A stretch of DNA of 64,000 nt from Tipula vernalis. Taxonomy: Eukaryota; Arthropoda; Insecta; Diptera; Tipulidae. Made by a program: the position numbers and the translations under genes. The stretch spans positions 22,713,653 to 22,777,652 of the forward strand of contig OY282560.1 of the NCBI GenBank assembly GCA_958295665.1, given 5' to 3'. The notes beneath the pieces are model-generated. The model was not told the DNA's origin. It worked only from the letters and a program-made list of their open reading frames with translations, and searched no databases. Shown here piece after piece: positions 47,270-59,844 of the stretch; position 1 is the first letter of the stretch, and every line of letters starts with the position of its first letter.

Positions 47270-48300
47270 ATTTCTCACTGCACAAGCAACTGAATGATCT
47301 AATATCGAGCAGAGTTAATCTACTAAAATGGTCTAATACAGTGAAGAGATCATTGTTCCCAGGTTGAGATCGCGAAAATTGACCCATGAAATCAAAAGTT
47401 CTCGATATTTCCGTATAATGAATACTAGCTTTTCGTAGCTTTTAGTATTTCTCATTGGGGGACGAATTACAACCTTGGACAGTGGACAGATCGAAATCAA
47501 GCGCAGCACAATGCTATAGTTTCGCTACGCTGCATTAAGTTTTCGAAAAGCAAAAGCAATAGGGCGTTCTTCGCCGCAGGAAGATCAGTATATAAAGCGT
47601 CACATTGGATAAAAAATTCCTCATTCCAATCAGGATTACAAAGGAGAGAAGCGGTAGAAAGGGATAGTTTGAATTTCTCAAAAGATCTCTGGGCCACATC
47701 GTTCCAATCGAATTAATGATTCTTTTTTAATGGATGGGTTAGTGGTACGGCCAGATCTGCATAACGATGAATAAATCGTCTGTATCATAGCGGATTTGCT
47801 TGGAGTGAAATTTGCTCTTCTCCACGTTAATTGTTAACCCTACTTCTTTAAACAAGTTGGGCACTATTAGGAGATCGTCATAAGGTAGATAAAAACCTGG
47901 TTATGCAGTTCATGAGCAACATGGTTTACTATGCATTGCAGATTCCGAAAATCATGTCGGTGAACTGGTATAAAGGGCGGTCTAGAGGCTTCTTTCAAGT
48001 GAAGGCTAGAGATAGACCTTATCTTATAAAGAGGCCCCAGCAAACCATCAAGCTGTATGCGATTTCGTGTCCAGGCACTTCATAAGCCGAAACAGTTCAT
48101 CAACTGTTTAACTGTACAACAGCAAGACTATTATGTAACCACATATTCTGGGTTAATAGAAAAATGAGTTCAGAATCGTGCATCCGATTTTCCATTTGAA
48201 GGGATCTGGATAAAAAGGTATTGTAGATATCAAGAAACTTCTCATTGGGATGCTATTTCTTAAATTCAATGCCATGACGTATTTCTAAATCCGTGTGTCT
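47270..48300 (-). pseudogene. Ty3/Gypsy pol relic (reverse transcriptase, RNase H, integrase pieces)
   Basis: Minus-strand reading gives FYLPYDDLLIV (near 47895, in the place of the YLDD block) and LFKEVGLTINVEKSKFHSKQ (about 47800-47860), then FEKFKLSLSTA...LLCNPDWNEEFFIQCDA (47565-47690), which is the RT/RNase H junction of Gypsy elements, and an integrase-like DFMGQFSRSQPGNNDLFTVLDHFSR block (near 47310-47390, quoted in part in sense). Many stops. The YLDD aspartates are altered. It is inactive, and no LTRs are visible. Confidence 0.7.
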
Positions 48301-48399
48301 ATCCGAAAACCTCTTTGTTATCTCAGAATTAAAAAATGATCACTTCACACCATCGTACCTTTGGACAAAGTCCCGGTACTAGTCTGCTACGACACCTTT

Positions 48400-48740
48400 G
48401 AGAAAATAACTCATCAAGTTGTCAAAAATGATCAAAAATTTGGTTGCTCCAAAACCACTTTCCTCGACATTTTCAAGTCTAATAAAGCCAAAAAAAAAAA
48501 TGTCCGTCCGTCTATCTGGATGTCTGATGTCTGTATGTCTGTACCCATGGTATCTCGAGAACAGCTTGTTCGATTTAGATTTTTTTTTTTGCCAATCTGT
48601 TTCTATGTTCAAGGTCGAAATTTAAAAAGCTTTGGAACTTGAGCATCAAGAGGGTCGGATACTTGCCATACGAATTGATCCAAAATACCTGGTTATAGAA
48701 ATATTTTCCAATTTTGTATATCTGCTGGTTTGAATATTGA
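48400..48740 (+). repeat. dispersed repeat family H, copy 2
   Basis: Reverse complement of 5205-5490. Landmarks are ccaaaaccactttcctcgac, a tgtccgtccgtctatctgg run, tatctcgagaacagcttg and a T-run. It is immediately followed by AACTC-type repeats (gttgagttg orientation), as in copy 1. Confidence 0.6.
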
Positions 48741-48835
48741 GTTTGGGGTTGAGTTGAAGGTTAAGTTAGGGGTCAATTTGCGGGTTGAGTTGAAGTTGAG
48801 TTGGAGTTGAGTTGGGGTTGAATATAAATATATTT
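48741..48835. repeat. GTTGAGTTG-type repeat (complement of the AACTC field)
   Basis: Imperfect gagttgaagttgagttgg units. See 2030-2830 and 4505-4740 for the other orientation. Confidence 0.7.
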
Positions 48836-48839
48836 ATGA

Positions 48840-49290
48840 TTATGATGAAATTTGATCTGGATGATGGAAATGGGATTCTAAAATGATTTTTGCGTAAAGC
48901 TCTGGATTATAGCCATGTGCGTTGTAAATGGGATTCTAAAATGATTTTCTAATCGAATTTTTGGAAGTTGACCAATAAGGACGGAATTTGGCTATTTCTT
49001 AACGAATTTGACTGAAATTTGACATCTGCCAAGGAAATGGGATGCCAAAGTTATTTTTGGATGTAGTTCTGGAGTATGGTAAAGTAAGATGGAACTGGGC
49101 TATTTCTTAACCGATTATAATGAAATTTGACATGTGCGATGGAAATCTGGTTCTAAACTGAGTTTTAAATTTAAATTCTCCATATTCTAGAATTTTATCC
49201 AAAAATCATTTAAGAATCGCATTTCAATCATTGACGTCAAATTTCACTAAAACCGGCTAAGAAATTGCCAAGTTCCACCCATATTGGCCA
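48840..49290. repeat. tandem and inverted copies of a roughly 120-150 bp unit
   Basis: Blocks such as gaaatttgacatctgcc, gatggaaatgggattctaaa, ctggattatag and ggctatttcttaac recur three to four times in direct order. From about 49170 the complement appears (catttcaatcattgacgtca, ttcactaaaaccggctaaga), closing the cluster as an inverted repeat. Family unknown. Confidence 0.65.
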
Positions 49291-49304
49291 TACATATAAT
49301 TTAC

Positions 49305-49415
49305 TAAAGGTTCAATTTGAAATGTAAAACGGTCAATTTGAAATGTTAAAGGTTCAATTTGAAGTGTAAAAGGGACAAATTAAAGTGGTAAAGTTTCAAT
49401 TCGTAAAACCTGTAA
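49305..49415. repeat. minisatellite, roughly 20-bp unit
   Basis: Five imperfect copies of ggttcaatttgaaatgtaaa. Confidence 0.75.
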
Positions 49416-49429
49416 CATCGCAAAAATAT

Positions 49430-49575
49430 CTGTCCGTGTCCGCTCTAATAAAGTGTCTGCTTAGCTAAGGGAGGTTTTCATTGAAAAACTTCAGTTGCAT
49501 GGGGCTTAAAAGTTTGTCCGTTGAAGTGAGGATTCCGCTAAATTGAGTGTCTTTTGAAATGAGGTTTCACTGTAT
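49430..49575 (-). mobile_element. one end of a pogo/Tigger-like DNA transposon
   Basis: On the minus strand the sequence begins TACAGTGAAACCTCATTT and carries AGCGGAATCCTCAC, AACGGACAAAC and GAGCGGACACGGACA further in. Such CAGT(G)AAACCTC... ends with repeated (A)CGGAC blocks are typical of pogo/Tigger elements. The opposite end and a transposase were not found. Confidence 0.5.
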
Positions 49576-49794
49576 TTACAAGTGAGTGTTTATATATATG
49601 TACAGTAAATATGTGTGATATTTAAACAAATGCACACGCATTGAACGATTTGAAACCAAACTTTACACAAATATTGTTTAAGACTTAAGAAATGTCACTG
49701 TTAATATCTCAAACATTCATCTCCTCTTTGAGAGATGATAATCAGGCCTAAAGTTACTACAGAGGAATTTCTAAAACTTCAAAAATTAAGTCGA

Positions 49795-50070
49795 TTTTTG
49801 ATGATGGTATGGTCGTATGAAGGTATCATGTTATGATGGTATAATGATGGTATGATGGTATGGTGGTATGTTGGTATGATAGTATGAGTTGGGTAGAGGG
49901 TTGAGATTTGGTTCGAGCTAAGTTGAGTTGAAGTTGAGTTTGGGTTTAGTTAGCCTGCATTGGGGTTAAGTGAGTTGTTCGGTTGGGGAATTATTTAAGA
50001 GTTGATTTAGAATTAGGATAAGATTGATTTATATATGGAGTTGAAGGCTGAGCTGAAGATTGACTTAAGA
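49795..50070. repeat. (GATGGTAT)n-like minisatellite followed by GTTGAGTT-type repeat
   Basis: Units of atgatggtatg at about 49800-49890, then gttgagtt/aagttgag at 49890-50070. This is the reverse-complement order of 4505-5062. Confidence 0.7.
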
Positions 50071-50074
50071 TATT

Positions 50075-53000
50075 CCTTTCGGGATTAATGTGGGAGTTTA
50101 ATTAATCAAGACCGAAGTTCTGAGCACCTCATGAGGTTTCAGCCCTTTATATTTTACTATTATCAACATAGAAAGTAGACGGTTTCGGTATATTGGTTTA
50201 ATTGTTAATTTTTTCGGGTTTAGTTCCCACACCCTTATTATTAGGATGATGCAGAACAACACAAAAACAACAGAACCAAAATACTGAAGAACAAACAAAA
50301 CAACTAAATTTTTCGATTTTACTATGCAATTTTCGTTTATATTTCTCTTGATTTTCTGGCTTAAATTAAATTTACCCAACAAGCAAACAATTAAATCAAA
50401 TACCTTTTCGAGTCGAATTTTGTTGCTAACTTTTTGAAGAATTTTAGTCAATTTTCGGATAGCATTTGGCTCTCAAAACTACAATTTCAAAAATTTGATC
50501 AGTTTCGGATTCCATTACTAATATGTAAAATCTTGTGGTCTTCAGAAACCCGAAGTTTTAAAAATTGAAGATCAAAAAATTAAGACTGTTGAATTAAATT
50601 TTAATTAGCAAGATAAACAATTTTTCACCAAAAACTTTGAATTTTAACTTTCAAATTAAAATAGACTCATAAAACAGCCAGCCCTAAAAACGATCATTTC
50701 AAGAACTGCTGGTCCCAGCATGCATGCCGATTAGCAACAAAATTGGTAAATACAATGTCTCTGCACCACCTTTAATAAGTTGTTAAGCTAAATCATATGT
50801 GAATGTAAATTGTGTATAGTAATAGGTAATAAATAAATGCTTTTAATGTCATATGCGCAGTAGCCTTCCTTAATGGCTGCTATTAACGAATGTTTTATTT
50901 CCATATCATCCATTAAAAATGTCTATATTACATACAAAATTGTAACCACTGTGGTGCGGTTAAGCGTAATCACCCAAAAACCAACAAGGCAACATACAGG
51001 TGCGCTTTTAATTAATTATAAGAATATAAAAACCCATCCATAAATCGAATCGTCAACCACATTTGATTTTTTATGGATATAAGTTTGTAAAAAAAAAATG
51101 TTTTAATGTATTCATTTGGGTGGCATGGAATTCAAAAAAATGCTGTATATTTTTTTTGGGTCTTCTCTCTATATATGGTATTTCAAATCATATATTGGAA
51201 CAAAAAAATAAAAAAATTAAAACATCATCAAGATTAATTATGAGAAATTTGAAAAATTCATAAATATTTTTGTATTTTTGTGTTGCGCCAAATTCTTCAA
51301 TGTATACCACCGCATGAACCATATAATTTAATTAAATGATTTCTTAATCCCATACAATATACTAAAAATATTATAATCAAAATGTAATAATAATGATCAT
51401 AATCTATATACAGTAGTCTTCCAAAACCAAACAACTGATCGAAATCTCATAAAATACCATATTTTCCAACAACACACAACATAAAAATCCAAAACCAAAA
51501 CCAAAAAAATACAAAATTGATATTCTATCATAAAAACCAGAACGCGTATACTCCGTTTGTGTGTTCGAGTATCAAAAAAAAAAAAAAAAAAAGAAATGAG
51601 ACCCCCCAAATATTGTGTGTACGCGATCACAGAACCCAAAAAAAAAAAAAATAAAAATTCGGTCTTGTGTGTAGAGCGCGCATATTGATATGAGAACCCT
51701 TTATACCAAACGGCTGTGTCTCTCTACCACCGACCGACAATTTAATACAGTGACTCTATTCCGCATATATACAAAATACACACAACAATAATAAATTGTG
51801 TGTACCACGGTTATGATCGCGATCGCGCGGGATCTCTTCAACTCACATTTTTTTTGTTATTATTGTTGTTGTTGTTGGTTTTGATTCCAACGTTTGTCGG
51901 TTAATTTTTTTTTTTTTTTTTATTATACATCCAATATTCTTTCGGTCAACAAAAATATCAAGATGATTTTCTTGGGATAAATAAGATGTCTTCATTAAGA
52001 ATATTGAAAGGAAACAACAACAACAATATAATATCTGTATATTATGTCGTCATACATACGTATACATATATATGTAGAGATAAAAAAAATTCTTAATGTT
52101 TTGTTTTTATTTATTTTAAAGATCATTCGGAGTCGATTTCAACGTACGTACATACATGTAAGCCGTATAGATATGTTTACTTGTGGTTTTCTCTCTTAAC
52201 GTCGAATAATTTTTTTTTTTTTTTTTTTTTATAAAGAGATGGATTAAGCCATTTAATGTGTTTTTCTTTCCGGTTAACAATAATAAAAGTAGTAAATAAC
52301 CGCATCACAAATTAAAGATTAAAAAGAAGACATAGATGTAAACACCAAAATTGATTATTTTATATCACATTAGATTTCAATATTACATATGAGCGCGCAT
52401 ACACATAAAATATATTAGAGAGACCCTCAAGTAATTTGCTTTATTTCAACATAAAAATTAAAACAAAAAAAAAAATCTTAGAGGTTGATGGAGTACACAA
52501 ATTACCGGCGCCAAATCCTTTCAATGTTGTTTTTGTTTTATTATAGTGATTGACAGAAAAAAGTTTTTGTGGGTTCTTATTGGGATTTTTATGGGGTATT
52601 TACTTTATGTTTATATGTATATGTGGTTTATCTTCATGACTTTTAAATGACAGTTTGAGTTGAGTATTTTAATAATTGGGCATGTTTAATTAAATTAATT
52701 ATTATAGCACGGTTTCGGTTCAGTGGCATTCGGCATCGGCATTAGGCACGACGATTAAATAATTTTTACAAATGTAAGGGAATGTTTTGTGGCCAAGGTC
52801 ATCCAATATGCTTCTTCAGCGCAAACACATATCCCTTGAGCAGTTTCAAATTAGAGGACCTAAGAGAAAACCTGTTTGACATATCATTCCTTGGGCGGTA
52901 TGAATTGCTGTTACATTGTATACACAACATATGCTAAACGATAGAGATCATAACGAATTAATTTACATTAAGATGAAAGTAATAGATGGTTGAATGATCT

Positions 53001-53700
53001 CCATTTATAGTATCAGTAAGTGTTTTATTTTTCAATTGTTTTGATGAATCATGAATGAATTCTAACGAAAAAATACTTTCTTAGGTTTTTATACGCCTTA
53101 TGATCGACCAAATTAATTTTTCATGTACAGATATTAATTGAAAATTTCTTAGAATCAAAAACCCTTCTAATCGATCTTGTCCGATAGTCGTTTGATAAAT
53201 TTAAGTTACCTATAATTATGGTTTAAGTTTTACGGATACAAACTTTTTGAAGTATGCAGATCAAACTTTTTCTCAATGATCGTATGATCGAGAATTTTTA
53301 ATCATATTGTGATTTAACTAAAGCTTGAGTGAACTTATTGATCTTATTTGACTGGCAATTATCACAGAACTCGTACAAATATTAGAAAGCTTACTAATAA
53401 AAATTAAAAATTTGTAAAATTTGTAAATTCTTAGAAATTTATCAGAATCTTAATTTTCTACTTTGATAAATGTGGTATGGCTACGGCTGGTAAAGGCTTT
53501 TATGGTATGGCTATGAACCATTTTTGTGTCTATGCTGGTCCTAGTGGACCGCCAACTTAAACTAACCTAAACCTAACCCTTTACCATATTTAAAATTAGT
53601 AAAAATCGTAAAATGCTTAACATTATAATTATATAACTGTTTAAATTTTTGAAATTATTTGAAAATGTTACAATTTTACTTTCTTTTACTCTACTAAAAT
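50075..53700. other. AT-rich non-coding DNA
   Basis: No gene recognised. It contains long A/T runs (51570, 51630, 51905, 52210), a palindromic cgatcgcgatcgcg-like island at 51812-51832 and, near 53560, a short aacctaaacctaaccc stretch. Confidence 0.45.
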
Positions 53701-53709
53701 AAAATATGG

Positions 53710-53990
53710 TAATCATGAAAATTTTTGACCTTGAGATTTTTCGAGATTTATCTGCTATGATTCCGAAAAAGTGGGTATCGAAATGGTGTCTGTCTGTCAG
53801 TCTGTCAGTCTATCAATCTGTCAGTCTGTGTCCTCTCCACAGCCCAGATGGTTTAACCAATCGAACTAAACTTTCAGATTTAAGCTTTTTTGATAAGTTG
53901 AGAGGTCCCAGTGAATTTTACTCCCAATCGGCTTACCGGAAGTGGCCACTCCCTTGGTCATGAAAATTTATTTTGCAAATATCTTAAAAA
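53710..53990 (+). repeat. dispersed repeat family G, plus-orientation copy
   Basis: Order: gaaaatttttgaccttgag, aaaaagtggg, a short (GTCTGTCA)n run (53789-53840), ctccacagcccagatggttta, aatcgaactaaactttcag, gataagttgagaggtccc, cggaagtg. The complement of this order is at 59845-60545, where the octamer run is much longer. No protein is encoded. Confidence 0.75.
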
Positions 53991-56900
53991 GTATAAGGTT
54001 TACAAAAAACTACTTAATACAAAATGTTTCCACAAATTAAAAAAAAATTAACTAAAAATTAAAAATTAAAAAAAAAATTATAAAAAAAAAATAAAATTTC
54101 TCAAAATTCTCTGATCGTAAACGAAAGTCGTGTGTTGGCCACACCTCCATTATTTTTTTTCAAATTCTTAAAATTATTGAAATTTATATAATTTGTAAAT
54201 TTTTGAAATTTTAAACTATAAAATAAATAAAATTCCTTTTAATTCTTGGAATTTTTAAAATTCAAATAACTATCTGAAAATTGTAAGAGTATTAATTAAT
54301 GACGAGCTTCGAGCTGTTAAGCCTTTGATTATGAGAAATAACCATTCTCTCTTCAGGCCTTAACGATTGGGCACACTTAATTTACAGAAAACATAGCGCG
54401 TACGTCGAACAGTCGAATTAAGCTAATACATTCGAAAGTCCCGTACAAATTTCTAACGTCACATTAACAAATAATTTCAAAGAAGCTTAATTCGCTACTA
54501 CGAATTATCTTGATGACAGGAATGCTATTTTTATAGTCACAGCCTTATCAACTCGAAATTGGATTAATTCCCTTACAATTCTCACAATATTAACTTCAGA
54601 AAATTAATTAAAATAGAGTCTTGCCTTGAAATAGTATTGAATAATTGTAAACACATTAAATGTGGTCTTAGGACAAGTTGCCTATTCACATTTAAGTTAA
54701 CAAATTTTATAATAACAAAAATTTTAAAATTCGTGCAATTCTGTATCGAACTTTCTTTAAATTGATAATTTTTTTAAATTATTAATTATTTTAAAATTCT
54801 AAAATCAACAATCATTGTAAATTCAAGACATTTAAAATAAAATCTTGAAATTATTGAAATTTTCAAATTTCTTTCAATCTTGACCTTCTTTAAATTCTTA
54901 ATGTTCTTAATTTTAAATTCTTAAAATAGTTAATTACTTTTTTTGTACGGTAAATTCTCAAAATTATTCAAATTTATAACAAAACTTGCATTGATTCCCT
55001 TGCAAATTTGAGGTTCTAGAAACTGGTATATGGAAATTTTAAACTTGCTAAAAATTATGAAAATTTTAGAGTTCAGAATTTTTGAAATTTCTCTGTTTAT
55101 TTAAAATACCTAAAAATATTGTTTAAACACAAAATTTGTATTGATATTTGTTATATTTCATGAAATTCTAACAACAATATTCTTAAAATTAAACGGAAAT
55201 TCTATAAATTTGAATTTATAGAGTTGTTGAAATATTTTGAAATTCTTAATTTTTTTAATTTCCTGAAAATTTTTAAATTCTTGTTAAAATCTTGAAAGTT
55301 TTAAACAACTTTTGAAAAAAAAAATGAATTCTTGAAACTCTTAAAATTATTGGGAATTTCTCAGATTGCTGAAAATATTAATCTAAACATTATTAAATTC
55401 TTAAAAATTATTATTTCCAGAAATTTTGAAATTTCATGATTTTTTTTTTTAATTTTCATGTAAATCTTTTGAATTTACCTTTAAAATCTCTTAAACCATA
55501 ATTTCTTTAATCAACTTGGATAATGTAATTATGTGTTAAATAGTGATACTGTGCTCAAAAGGCAAAACAGCTTAAGTCGACTTAAGACAAAAAATATTTT
55601 CAATATTCAACGTTTTAGAGCCATCCTTTAACTCCACTAAACTTGACTTAAGTAGTAATGCCTTGTAGCCAAGGGCGGTGGGCGCAACTACGACTTCGAG
55701 CTTCTTTGTCGGCATAAGTGGAAAATGAATTTAAAATTCAATTTTTTCTTATAAACTTCTAATTAAATGGGAATTCTAAAAAGTTTCTTAAAATTTTAAA
55801 GTTTGTAAAATTTTTGAAATTTGGAAGTTTTAAAATTCTTGAATTCTAATATCTTAGGACCTTAACATTAACTAAAAATCATATGCCTTAATCAATTTGA
55901 ATTTGTAAAAATTATTGAGAATTGTAAAGTTTGAATAATCCATCAGTTCAACGTTCGAATTGCTATTTTAAATTGAAATCAAAAGAATTTCGCACTCATT
56001 TCTTATTTTGAAATTAAAAGAAGGAGCGCAATTAATAAAAGAATTATTTCTTTTCTTTTGTATTTTACAAATTGTTTAATTTCAAGAATTCCCAAAGTTC
56101 TTTAGAATACTGTTAAATTATTTTAAACATAACAACTAACATTTGCTTAAATTAGCCGAATTTTAAAAACTTGAAACAAAAATGCTGATACCTTTGTAGC
56201 AAAAAGTAAATTTCTTAAATTGCTGAAAATGTTAATCTTAAAATTCTATAAATTAATTATATCCCCAATTTTCGCAATTTCTTAAATTTTATGATATTGC
56301 AAAATTTTTAAAATTGAGTTTTTTTTTAATTTTTTGATATGAAATTTTATAAATTTTTTAATTTTCTTCAAACCTTTTAAATTTTTTTTTTTCCTTCAAT
56401 CTTTTAAAACTTTCAATTTTTTTAATTAACCAGAACTCTAAAAATTTTAAAATAAAAAACTCAATTCATAAATTTCTTGAATTAATATCATAATTTTAAT
56501 AGGGATTTATTCCATAAAATCTAAAAATTGACTAAAATTTCAAAATTTCTTTGAGTTCTACATTTCCTAAAATTTTCAACCTCGAAATTTATGAAATGTT
56601 TCAAATTCTGATATTAATATTTTTTAAATTTGTAAATTTTTTTAATTTCTTTAATGTTATTAATATAAAAATTCTGAAAATTCGACAAGGTTAAGAATTA
56701 TAATAATTTTAAGATTGTAATTGCAAAAGTCAGTAAATTTTCATATTTAAGGTATACTTGCATTTTGTAAATTGTACTTAAAATTAAAGAGCTTTATATA
56801 AATTCTAAAATTCTGAATTTTTATAACCTATAATTAATTAAATTTTTAAAAATTTTAAGTTTCTTAGAACCTAAATCTTAGTATTTCTAAATTTATAAAT

Positions 56901-57490
56901 TCCTTACAAAATCATTTTAAATTTTAAAGTTTTTTTTGCAAATTTTGAATTTTTGGTATTTCAATTTTATGAAATTCTTTAAATTCTCCAAGCTGAAAAA
57001 ATTGTTTTTGACATTTTTAAAACTCTTAAACTAATAATTGTTTAAGATTAGAAATTTTTTTTCAGTTTTCTTTAAATTCTTAAATATTATGGATTTCTAT
57101 TTATAATTTATTTTGAAGTTAATATTTCCGAAAATTGTAAGAGATTTTAATCCATTCGTGATTACACGAATTAAATATTCATTTCAAAATTAGAGTAAAA
57201 TTTGCTTAAAAAATGTTATTGGATTTCTTGAATTTCTGCTCGATTTTCTGTATATTCCAAAAGTTTTTGAATTTCGACTAAGAATAAAATTAATGACTAA
57301 GAATTTAATTAATTAAAAATAAATAACAATACACTTGAACACCAACAAAGTTGTGTCTCTTAATAAATAGTTAGGCCTCATCCGTGATAATCAAACTAAT
57401 TTAGCCAAATTATTTGAAATTATATTTATTAGGTGGTTATTATTTAAAATTTATAGGCGTTAAAATATTTAATATGGTCTGTCTACATAC
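53991..57490. other. 3.5 kb of very AT-rich degenerate sequence
   Basis: Dominated by motifs such as aaattcttaaaatt, ttgaaattt and attcttgaaat, with no coding frame. The texture suggests an old, decayed short-unit tandem repeat, but no single unit can be fixed by eye. Confidence 0.45.
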
Positions 57491-57496
57491 TCTTAC

Positions 57497-57526
57497 GTCA
57501 TGATCTTGTATTTCTCCAACAATTAC
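57497..57526 (-). CDS. candidate 30-bp micro-exon or ratchet-splice exon
   Basis: Minus strand: aattttttttcttatattttCAG (in part) precedes 30 bases that read VIVGEIQDHD in the only open frame, followed by the donor GTAAGAGT. The segment starts with GTAATT, so the acceptor junction also has the CAG/GTAA form of recursive (ratchet) splice sites. Pyrimidine tract and donor are good. No known protein is recognised. Confidence 0.35.
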
Positions 57527-57529
57527 CTG

Positions 57530-59280
57530 AAAATATAAGAAAAAAAATTATTAATAAAAAATATTTTACTTGAAATAGTCTCATTTTCATAATATCAATA
57601 ACGATCAAAATGTATAACAGCATATTTCTACATGAAATAGCCTAATTTTTAAAACAAAAATAGTGAACGTGCGACACCAATCATAAAAAATTGTGTCACC
57701 GCAAAATAAAACCAAAAATTAAACCATCTTAATTACTCGCATCCTCCTTGATCTCAAACATTTTTTTTGTACATTCTAAATGATCTACACATTTCATATT
57801 ACGTATGTATGTATGTACGAACATATGAAACGCTTTTCTTGATCATGATTAATGTGTGTTTATTTACTTAAATCTGATAATTCGTTTTATAGAGAGAGAG
57901 AGAAAGAAACCAAATATGTGAGAGAGATCTTATGTGAATGAGAGAATCATCTTAATTTTTTTTTTTTTTTTTTCATCTTTACATTTTTATTTATAAAGAC
58001 CACACATTCGGAAATTTTAGACCACCCAAAGAGTCTCGAAAAAAATAAAAAAATGAAAATATGTAATGTATATAATTTTTGTTCTTAATTTGCTTTTTGT
58101 TTTTTAATTGAGAGTGAGAGTGATATAAAATGTGATTTTGTATTATTATCATCTTAAAGATTGAATTTAATATGTAAAGTAAGAGGAATGTGCGGTTAAG
58201 TTGTTTTCTTTTTCCGCACACACAATACAATATGGATTATTATTGATGTGACACGATATTTATTTAGCACGAAAATTTGATTGACTGCGGTCGATCGGTC
58301 GGCCGTTGGTTGTGGTGTCAGTCATGAAGTCTAGAATTTTTCAAATTTTTGATTTTGGTTGTGCGTATTTATTATGAGGAGATCAATTAATCATCTGGCA
58401 CATACATATTTATGGTTCTGACACCGCACACAAACAAAATATCTCCTCTATTAAATGTCAAAATTGTTATTTTGGTTTTTTATGACTTCATTTACCTGAA
58501 GATGATAAATTTTCATGTTGTTTAAATTTTATATATATACGTAAGGGAACACACGATCAAGACGATCTTTACTAGACACTAGACGAACGAAAATGGTAAA
58601 GTCATCAAACTGTTTTATTATGTAGTTTCGTTTGTTGTTGTTGTTATTTTTCTTCTTCAATGAATGAAAGTAGCCATGAAATTGAATTCTATTGAATTAG
58701 ACACATATATTTGTGAAGGGTCTCTCATTTTTTTAAGGATAGACCATTTATCTCGAGATAATCATAATATTTTGACAGTTAAGAGGTTTTTTATTAATCA
58801 CACTATACAGTTTTTTTTATTATTATTGTTATTGTTATTATTGTGTGTTAGAAATAGATTTTTTTTTTATTTCAGAATATTTATGTTCGGACGTGTTGTT
58901 TTTGTAATTTAGTTTACAAGTTAATTTTCAAATTTTGTGTAGAGGTTTGTGGTGTGGGATGTTTAGTTTGTAATACAAATCCTATTTAGATATATAAAAA
59001 AAATTTAAGTTATCACTAAACATAATTTTTTATAATGTTTCGAGATGTTTGCGATCGTAATCGGGTTGGTATGTTGTTTCATTTAGTATTTGGTAAAACT
59101 ATCTATCGTGGGTTTCTAAATATACTTTATTAAGAAATTAAACTCAACTGAATAGTTTAGTAAATTATAAACTTTCATTAAAGATAGTTCAATCGAAATG
59201 AAAGCCTAACTGAGTATTCAAGCTTCAGCCAAATTTGATTCAGTCCTAACAAACCTGAATCATTAATTGACTTCACCCAA
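57530..59280. other. AT-rich non-coding DNA
   Basis: (GA)n-like runs at 57893-57945, GTT runs at 58630 and T runs at 57957 and 58860. No gene recognised. Confidence 0.45.
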
Positions 59281-59289
59281 TGAAAGCTG

Positions 59290-59800
59290 GGGTTTTCTGA
59301 AAACCGGGATTTTTATTTTTGCAAAGCCGAAATTCTGAAAACCGAGATTTTAAAAACCGAGATTTTGAAAACTTAGCCTTTCGACCTTAGGCTTTCGTTC
59401 TAAGGACAAGTTGTGCGGTAAATTTTGGCGAAGGAGAATTTTGCGTGCGTAACGAAAGCCCGATTTTCTTAATCTCGGTTCACGAAAGCTGAGAGCTGAA
59501 ACATCAAAATTTATGAATATAATTTTAAACATGCAGTTGCAGTTTGACGGGTTAAACCAACTGGGCTACAAACTGACAGACATGTACACCAACAGACACC
59601 ACTTCGAGATCCAATTTTTCGGCCTTAAGGACAGGATGTGTAAAGAAAACCCGGTTTTCATAATCCCGTTTTTTTAAAAATATTTTTTAAAAATGTTGGC
59701 GCTCAGAACGCATTTCATAATTAAAATTCTCCTTCACCAGAATTTACCTCACAACTTGTTCCTGGGATTTCTCAGGAAAAAAAAGTGGAGTAAACCCCGG
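59290..59800 (-). repeat. dispersed repeat family F, copies 2 and 3
   Basis: 59380-59470 has ctaaggacaagttgtgcggt, then ggcgaaggagaatttt in plus order. 59620-59795 has the complements (gttggcgctcagaacgc, attctccttcacc, acaacttgttc) in minus order. Short repeated phrases gaaaaccgagattt/gaaaaccgggatt lie at 59290-59365. Strand given is that of the second, longer copy. Confidence 0.65.
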
Positions 59801-59844
59801 GATTTTGGAAACCACATTCTCTTGAGATATTTATAAAATAAATT

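Noticed and set aside
53565..53582. Interstitial telomere-like aacctaaacctaaccc
   Set aside because: Only about three imperfect units in AT-rich DNA; easily chance.
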